Source: Sphingopyxis italica (GTDB lineage: Bacteria; Pseudomonadota; Alphaproteobacteria; Sphingomonadales; Sphingomonadaceae). Taken from it: a stretch of DNA of 64,000 nt. The DNA lies in contig NZ_JAATIT010000001.1 in assembly GCF_011926545.1 (NCBI RefSeq), positions 777,969 to 841,968 on the forward strand, written 5' to 3'. Below the pieces are notes generated by a model. It did not search any database, was not told the DNA's origin, and was given only the letters and a program-made list of their open reading frames with translations. The position numbers were made by a program, and so were the translations under genes. Every line of letters begins with the position of its first letter. Positions within the stretch are counted from its first letter, which is position 1. This document shows positions 59,126-64,000 of this stretch, piece after piece.

Positions 59126-59690
59126 ACTGCCAAGGCGACCTGGGGCGACAGGAGCTTCCGTACACACGCCGAACTGGTAATCGCGGCATTCGGCGGTCCA
59201 TTTCCCCTGCTCGAGGCCTCCATCTGCCAACGTGGGGGCGCAGGCCTGTTGATGCGTGGCCGTGGTGCGATCCACATTAACGACGCAAACTCCGGGTTCT
59301 CAACATTCGCTCTGACGCAAACCAGCCTATTCTTCGCGGGTCAGATACTCAAAAAAATAATGTATCGGGCTCGCCGGTTTTAGTCTGGCTACCGCGGCAC
59401 GCGGCACAGGCAAATACGATGAATTGATATTGAGAAACCGTTATCTCGTCCTCCGATTCTTGACATCGGTCGGCCGCTCAAGCACTAAGCAGATCGGAAC
59501 AACGGGAGAACAGCGTTGACATCTCGACATGCAGTCGAAGTGCGCCATGCTCCCCAGTTTGCGACCGTCGCGCCAACGGGGCGAGAACGGTTGTGATCAA
59601 GATATCAGGGATAGTTGCCGCACGTCATAGCGATGCGCGGATCGGGGGAATCCGCATTAGTCGCGGGCAATTAGCGAACGGGACGCCAGT
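59126..59690. other. Intergenic region upstream of the cytosine methyltransferase
   Basis: 565 nt without a supported gene. TTGACATC occurs twice (59460-59467 and 59516-59523); each could be a -35 element, the first with CACTAA 17 nt downstream. An inverted repeat TCGAC-ATGCA-GTCGA follows the second copy and could bind a controller. No controller-protein gene is seen. Confidence 0.35.
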
Positions 59691-60998
59691 ATGAACAAGT
59701 CAGGAAATCCCGAGGCAATGAGATCGATTGAGCTGTTCGCCGGATGCGGCGGCCTCGCGCTTGGGATGCATCGTGCCGGCTGGGATGGCCTGTTCGCAGT
59801 CGAGCGCGACCCGATGGCGTTCGCGACGCTTGCGGCAAACCTGATCGACGAGAAAGCTCCGTACCGCGCGTTCCATAATTGGCCGAGCTGGGTGCCTCGC
59901 CAAGGCACCGATCTCATCGAGCTCCTCCAAGACGAAGTATTCTGCGGTCATCTCCGCGGCCTGCGCGGCACGGTCGATTTGATCGCTGGTGGGCCACCCT
60001 GCCAGGGGTTCTCGGTCGGCGGCAAACGCGACGGCGAGGACGATCGCAATAGCCTGGTTTACCGCATGCTCGATTTTGTCGAATTGGTGCAGCCGCGCGC
60101 TGTGCTGATAGAAAATGTGGAGGGCATGGCCCGCCGTTTCGTCTCAAAGCCGGGCTCCGCGGGCATCTCGGTCGCCGAGGATGCGATCGCGAAGCTTGAG
60201 GATCTAGGCTATATTGCAAGCTACCACCTCATCAACTCGGCCGACTTCGGCGTTCCGCAAGCCCGCAAGCGCGTTGCCATCATAGGGGTGCTCGCCGCCG
60301 GTATGACGCGGCAAGCCCTGCATGACCTGACGGCACGGGCGATCGAGCGCGGTGCGAAGGCGGTTCGCGTCGAGCACGGGCTGCCTGAAGATGGCTTCAT
60401 CAGCGTTAAGGACGCGATCGACGACCTATCAGGTTCGCGCCTTGTAGAGACCCCCGACAGCCCGCGCTTCAAGTCCGGCACTTACGCCGCGCCAAAGAGC
60501 GCATACGCCAAGCTGATGCGCGAGGGGGTTGCCGAGGGCGCGATCCCGGACTCGCACCGTATGACGGTGCATGGCGAGGGCGTGAGCGCGCTCTACGAGC
60601 TGGCTCACCGCACCCAGGCACCCGGGCGGCTATCCAAAGAGTTCCTGCTCGCCAACGGCACCAAGAAGGACAAGAAGGTTCTTCTCGACTCGTCGGCTGT
60701 GGTGGCGACGATTACCACGCACCCGGACGAATATATCCACTACAAGCACCCTCGCAACATCACGGTGCGCGAGATGGCGCGCCTGCAGTCGTTCCCCGAC
60801 CTGTTCACGTTCCACGGGCGCTATACCATCAACGGCCCGCGCCGTCGCTTTGACGTCGCGCGTTGCAGCCAGGTCGGCAACGCCGTACCGCCGCTTATGG
60901 GAGAGGGATTGGGCCGCGCAGTGATCGAACTCCTCGGGGAAATCGATGTACTGAAGGCTAAGCCGAAAACTGATCCTCGCGCGAAAGTCGATGCCTAA
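59691..60998 (+). CDS. dcm: DNA (cytosine-5) methyltransferase
   Basis: 435-residue C5-cytosine methyltransferase. Motif I is ELFAGCGGLALG (14-25), motif IV is GGPPCQGFS with nucleophile Cys104, motif VI is ENVEG (about 141), motif VIII lies in the QARKR region, motif IX is REMARLQSFPD, and motif X is QVGNAVPP. The variable target-recognition region lies between about 230 and 350. It is followed by vsr with an 8-nt overlap, the normal Dcm-Vsr arrangement, and convergent to McrB/McrC-like genes, so it could be the protecting enzyme of a restriction system. Sequence specificity is unknown. Confidence 0.95.
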   Translation: MNKSGNPEAMRSIELFAGCGGLALGMHRAGWDGLFAVERDPMAFATLAANLIDEKAPYRAFHNWPSWVPRQGTDLIELLQDEVFCGHLRGLRGTVDLIAGGPPCQGFSVGGKRDGEDDRNSLVYRMLDFVELVQPRAVLIENVEGMARRFVSKPGSAGISVAEDAIAKLEDLGYIASYHLINSADFGVPQARKRVAIIGVLAAGMTRQALHDLTARAIERGAKAVRVEHGLPEDGFISVKDAIDDLSGSRLVETPDSPRFKSGTYAAPKSAYAKLMREGVAEGAIPDSHRMTVHGEGVSALYELAHRTQAPGRLSKEFLLANGTKKDKKVLLDSSAVVATITTHPDEYIHYKHPRNITVREMARLQSFPDLFTFHGRYTINGPRRRFDVARCSQVGNAVPPLMGEGLGRAVIELLGEIDVLKAKPKTDPRAKVDA

Positions 60999-61446
60999 GA
61001 ACAACCGATCCGCCGCTGGTCAGCGGCGGATCATGCAGGCAATCCGGTCGAAAGATACGAAACCAGAGTTGCGCGTGCGTCGGCTCCTGCACACTCTAGG
61101 GTACCGATTTCGCGTCCACCTGAAAGATTTGGCGGGCAAGCCTGACATCGTCTTTACCAAGCGCCGCAAAGTGGTCTTCGTGCACGGATGCTTCTGGCAC
61201 GGGCACCAAGCCGAGGGGTGCCCAGACGGCAAGCGGCCCCAATCGAATACCGGTTACTGGGACCCGAAGCTCGACCGGAATGCCGAGCGTGATCGCAAAA
61301 ATACCGCTGCATTGCAGGCTGCGGGATGGGACGTCCTCACCGTCTGGGCATGCGAGACACTTAATGAGGACGCGTTACGCAGCCGTCTGATCGCATTTCT
61401 CGGCAGTCCCGTTGCCAAGGCCCCGGAGCGCTGCGCCGAAAGCTGA
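60991..61446 (+). CDS. vsr: Vsr very-short-patch-repair endonuclease
   Basis: 151-residue mismatch endonuclease that cuts 5' of the T in T:G mismatches created when methylated cytosines deaminate. Visible are MQAIRSKDTKPELRVRRLLHTLGYRFRVHLKDLAGKPDIVF (catalytic Asp52), VVFVHGCFWHGH (His65, His70, zinc/catalytic), and TGYWDPKLDRNAERDRKNTAALQAAGWDVLTVW. It overlaps the methyltransferase stop by 8 nt and its own 3' end overlaps the convergent McrC-like gene by 72 nt. Confidence 0.95.
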   Translation: MPKNNRSAAGQRRIMQAIRSKDTKPELRVRRLLHTLGYRFRVHLKDLAGKPDIVFTKRRKVVFVHGCFWHGHQAEGCPDGKRPQSNTGYWDPKLDRNAERDRKNTAALQAAGWDVLTVWACETLNEDALRSRLIAFLGSPVAKAPERCAES

Positions 61447-62685
61447 TGCTAAATCTGCGGCGCGGTCTGACGACACCATTACGATGTCGCCCGGTGCGCC
61501 CTTAGGCGCAATGTTCGCCGGGAAAACAAGAATCGCCTTGGGCAGCTGGTGCTGGATGCCGCCCCAGATGCCTGTGAAATCCCGGAGATAGCCCATCACC
61601 TTGTACACACTGTCCCGGATATAGGCTGCGTCCTTGGTCTCTTTCACCTCGACGAGCACGCGGCGCTCGTCGAGGCCGGATTTGAACTGCACGATGATGT
61701 CGGGCCGCCGCTCAGATCCAGCGACGCCTTCGTGTGCGCCGATCAACTGCTGATACTCGGAGCCACAGCCTTTGAATATCCCGCTGGGCACTTGGTCGAA
61801 GAACACCTCGGCCCTGGTCCCGTCGGCGCGGCAGTAGGTCGCGACCGCCGAGCGCCCGCGCTGGATGAGGCCGTAGGCCTTGGGCTCACCGAAGCCGAGG
61901 TCGCCTTCGATCGCCTGCATAACCAGGATGAGCGCGTAAAGCTCGAACAGGTCCTCGCTCGACACTGGCGCCAGCCAGCCCTTTCGCAGCAGCTCCAGGA
62001 TCTGCGCCCATTTGCCGCGAATCACTGCCTGGTCAAAGTCGCGCGCCAAGTGCGCCAAGTGCGAATAGCGGCGGTCGCGGTGGCGGATCGCGGTCGACAG
62101 CATGCGAGCGCTGATGCGGTGCTCGAGTTCCACGCCCTGCAGATAGGTGTTCGACAAGCCACGCGCGGCCGATTCGCGGATGCTGGCGAAACGCTGCGGC
62201 AATGCGCCGGTGCCGCGCCGGCCCATGTCGTTTGCGGCCATCATGATGCGGGTCAGGAACAGTTTCAGCAGCCGGTTCTCGGGGATGTCAGCGGACTTCT
62301 CGGTATGCTGGATCAGGTAACGGCCGCGAGGCACAGCGCCCGATAGCCGCCCAAGGATCGTCTCCTGCCATAATACTCTGCCCTTGAAGGCTTGCTCCAC
62401 TGAAGGCGGGGAAGAGCGCGACCCATGACCGAGGTTCTTGAGCAGCACGGGAAGATCATGAAAGATGAACTGCTCAACCTCAGGCTGCGATAACCAATAT
62501 GCACTGGCCAGCAGCTCGATACTTCCCCCCCGGTCGTCGAGGCGCGTCAGAAAGGATTGCAAGTCGACCTCGCTGCCGTCCGTGAACGCCGGTAAGAATT
62601 CGAGGTCGCGTCCCGGCATTAGATAACGGCCACCGCTCGCCGTGTCGCAGATCGCCCGCGCCCATATCTCGCGCCGCGAAGCCAA
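61375..62685 (-). CDS. McrC-like / DUF2357 restriction nuclease component
   Basis: 436 residues from TTG (62685) or 414 from ATG (62619). The C-terminal PD-(D/E)xK core is RPDIIVQFKSGLDERRVLVEVKETKDAAYIRDSVYKVMGYL, and upstream is the NRLLKLFLTRI / LSTAIRHRDRRYSHLAHLARDFDQAVIRGKWAQILELLRKGW / YALILVMQAIEGDLGFG pattern of McrC- and YdjA-like proteins. The McrB-like gene ends 4 nt before the TTG, so the TTG is favoured by coupling. Forms the nuclease half of an McrBC-type system. Confidence 0.82.
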   Translation of the reverse strand: MASRREIWARAICDTASGGRYLMPGRDLEFLPAFTDGSEVDLQSFLTRLDDRGGSIELLASAYWLSQPEVEQFIFHDLPVLLKNLGHGSRSSPPSVEQAFKGRVLWQETILGRLSGAVPRGRYLIQHTEKSADIPENRLLKLFLTRIMMAANDMGRRGTGALPQRFASIRESAARGLSNTYLQGVELEHRISARMLSTAIRHRDRRYSHLAHLARDFDQAVIRGKWAQILELLRKGWLAPVSSEDLFELYALILVMQAIEGDLGFGEPKAYGLIQRGRSAVATYCRADGTRAEVFFDQVPSGIFKGCGSEYQQLIGAHEGVAGSERRPDIIVQFKSGLDERRVLVEVKETKDAAYIRDSVYKVMGYLRDFTGIWGGIQHQLPKAILVFPANIAPKGAPGDIVMVSSDRAADLASAFGAALRGLGNGTAEKCDQTAA

Positions 62686-62689
62686 GCGA

Positions 62690-64000
62690 CTACTCCATCG
62701 CGCCGGTAAACGTTCGAAGCCGCGCCATGCTCTCGGCTGGTAGCGCTTGCAAACCGAGCGAGGCCGCCAAGCTGGTTGCGATCTCAGCCGTCTGCTCGTG
62801 CCGGCCCTCGAACTGCGGGAACAGATAGGATTCGAGGGCTGCGAGTACGAGTATCGCCGGGTCGGCCTCGAACCGGCGCATGCGGTCGATGAAACGAATG
62901 ATGTCCAGCGGGATCGCCGGCCCCACACGTAGCCCGAGCGCGCCGAGGCCTGTCCCGTCCTCGACCGCAAAGATCGCGACGAGGAGGTCGACAATCGCGT
63001 CATGAAACTTGCTGTCGCTGTCGTCGATCAATGTTGCCGCGATCTCCAGAATAGCACGGTAATCGACCTCGCCCGGGATCGCGATGTCGATCACCGCGAC
63101 ACGGCGTGAGAAGGCGAAAGACATCTGGAACAGGCTGGCTTTGTCGAAGGTGTTCATGGTGCCGATCAGGCGCCACGACGGATCAAGACCGTACACGTGG
63201 CTTTCCGGCTCTTGCGTGTTGGCCATGCCAAGCACGACGCGACGGTAGGCGCCATCGTCTTGGCGCTTACGGTAGGGGAGCATGATGCTCTTGCGCTTGC
63301 CCCCCAGCAGCGTGAACATCTCGCCGAACGCCTTGTCGATGTCGGCGCGGTTCATCTCGTCAATGATCAGCCACTTGTTCGCCGCCATCGCCTCGGTGAA
63401 GACACCCGGGATGAAATCGAGCGGCTCGGCGTTACTGCCGGCCATTGGGATCGGCATGTAGCCACCGATCGTATGGACGGACGTCCAATCGGATGTCGCG
63501 GTCACCACGTCGTAGTGCTGGCGGATCGAGCGGCAGACAGCCTCCGCCAGCTCGGTTTTGCCGACGCCAGGCGCCCCTAGCAACAGGACGTGCTTGCCCG
63601 CGGCCAGCGCGGCGACGACCTTCTTGTAAGCCCCCTCCATGCCGCGCAGGTCACCAAGGCTCGGCTCCGGCGGCAGATTTGTAAACCAGTCGGGTTCCGG
63701 CGTAGCTTCAGGCTGCCCCGGCTGAGCTTCGAGAGAAGTGGCCGCTGTATCATCACCGGTGGCCAACAGGTCGCTAAAGGCTTCGCCGGCGGGAGGAGGC
63801 GGCAGGTTCTCGCCGTAATAGAGCAGCAGGATGTTCTTCCCGAATTCGCGGATCGGCTGAAGCTCGTCGATTGCGGCGTCAACAGCCTTTACGAGCTCGC
63901 CAATATCATCCTCGATCGCGTCAAGGTTGCTATCGTTAGGATCGGTGACCTTGAACGTGATGTACTGCTCCAGCTGGCGCGTGACTGCTCGCACCGAGCC
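62690..64000 (-). CDS. McrB-like AAA+ GTPase/ATPase, 5' end beyond window
   Basis: At least 434 residues. Walker A is LLLGAPGVGKTELAEAV, Walker B is WLIIDEMNRADIDKAFGEMFTLL, sensor and McrB-type motif GTMNTFDKASLFQMSFAFSRRVAVIDI, matching the AAA_5/McrB family. An N-terminal coiled-coil-like stretch (DLDAIEDDIGELVKAVDAAIDELQPI-type) precedes a linker. The frame is open to the right edge; a GTG at 63994 could start it but truncation by the window is more likely. With the downstream McrC-like gene it would form a nucleotide-driven restriction complex. Confidence 0.85.
   Translation of the reverse strand, partial: GSVRAVTRQLEQYITFKVTDPNDSNLDAIEDDIGELVKAVDAAIDELQPIREFGKNILLLYYGENLPPPPAGEAFSDLLATGDDTAATSLEAQPGQPEATPEPDWFTNLPPEPSLGDLRGMEGAYKKVVAALAAGKHVLLLGAPGVGKTELAEAVCRSIRQHYDVVTATSDWTSVHTIGGYMPIPMAGSNAEPLDFIPGVFTEAMAANKWLIIDEMNRADIDKAFGEMFTLLGGKRKSIMLPYRKRQDDGAYRRVVLGMANTQEPESHVYGLDPSWRLIGTMNTFDKASLFQMSFAFSRRVAVIDIAIPGEVDYRAILEIAATLIDDSDSKFHDAIVDLLVAIFAVEDGTGLGALGLRVGPAIPLDIIRFIDRMRRFEADPAILVLAALESYLFPQFEGRHEQTAEIATSLAASLGLQALPAESMARLRTFTGAME

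Overview
The window is GC-rich alphaproteobacterial DNA, most likely from a sphingomonad (Sphingomonas/Sphingopyxis/Novosphingobium type). This is judged from protein flavour: a CYP153 alkane-type P450, a very large TonB-dependent receptor, an outer-membrane Mla system, and a Trb-type conjugation block with DUF736/DUF2285/DUF2840/DUF2274 neighbours. It splits into a chromosome-like catabolic and transport half (about 1-31.7 kb) and an integrative/conjugative-element-like half (about 32.1-56.2 kb) followed by a defence-like island that runs off the right edge.

Left half. The 3' end of an acyl-CoA ligase and a TetR regulator are followed, on the minus strand, by a compact Mla/MCE phospholipid ABC transporter operon (permease, ATPase, MlaD, lipoprotein) and an EmrA-EmrB-outer membrane factor efflux operon. 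A MarR regulator is divergent from the efflux operon and lies just before a UbiB-like kinase; a NUDIX hydrolase follows. From 12.5 to 24.5 kb lies a catabolic cluster: CYP153-like P450 plus [2Fe-2S] ferredoxin on the minus strand, and divergently a FadR-type GntR regulator, a nitronate-monooxygenase-like flavoprotein, a thiolase-fold protein without the usual cysteine, a DUF35 partner, two acyl-CoA dehydrogenase subunits, an acyl-CoA synthetase, a Baeyer-Villiger monooxygenase and an alpha/beta hydrolase. The last several genes overlap by 1-4 nt. The inferred logic is hydroxylation, ketone-to-ester conversion, ester hydrolysis, CoA activation, dehydrogenation and retro-aldol chain shortening of an unknown cyclic or branched substrate. 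A TonB receptor, an MlaA-like protein and an esterase (possibly frameshifted) follow.

Right half. The minus-strand trb operon (trbB-C-D-E-J-K-L-F-G-I plus DUF2274) encodes a P-type T4SS. Relaxase, coupling protein TraG and a CopG-type protein lie beyond a small plus-strand cargo patch (membrane-anchored HTH protein, two unknowns, RadC-like/HTH fusion). An IS110-family element then sits beside a mobilisation accessory block: lytic transglycosylase, three DUF736 paralogues, TraF-like S26 peptidase, DUF2840, HTH, a frameshifted DUF6499/DUF2285 gene and a thermonuclease-like protein. No integrase, replication initiator, tRNA or rRNA was found, so the element's ends are not visible.

Defence-like island (56.4-64 kb). 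A tightly packed three-gene operon encodes a membrane-tethered dUTPase/dCTP-deaminase-fold protein, a MazG-like pyrophosphohydrolase and an Old-Yellow-Enzyme-like TIM-barrel protein. I know of no described system with this combination; it is the best candidate for something new. Next to it is a DNA cytosine methyltransferase with Vsr, convergent with and overlapping a McrB/McrC-like restriction pair (LlaJI/BsuMI-like layout).
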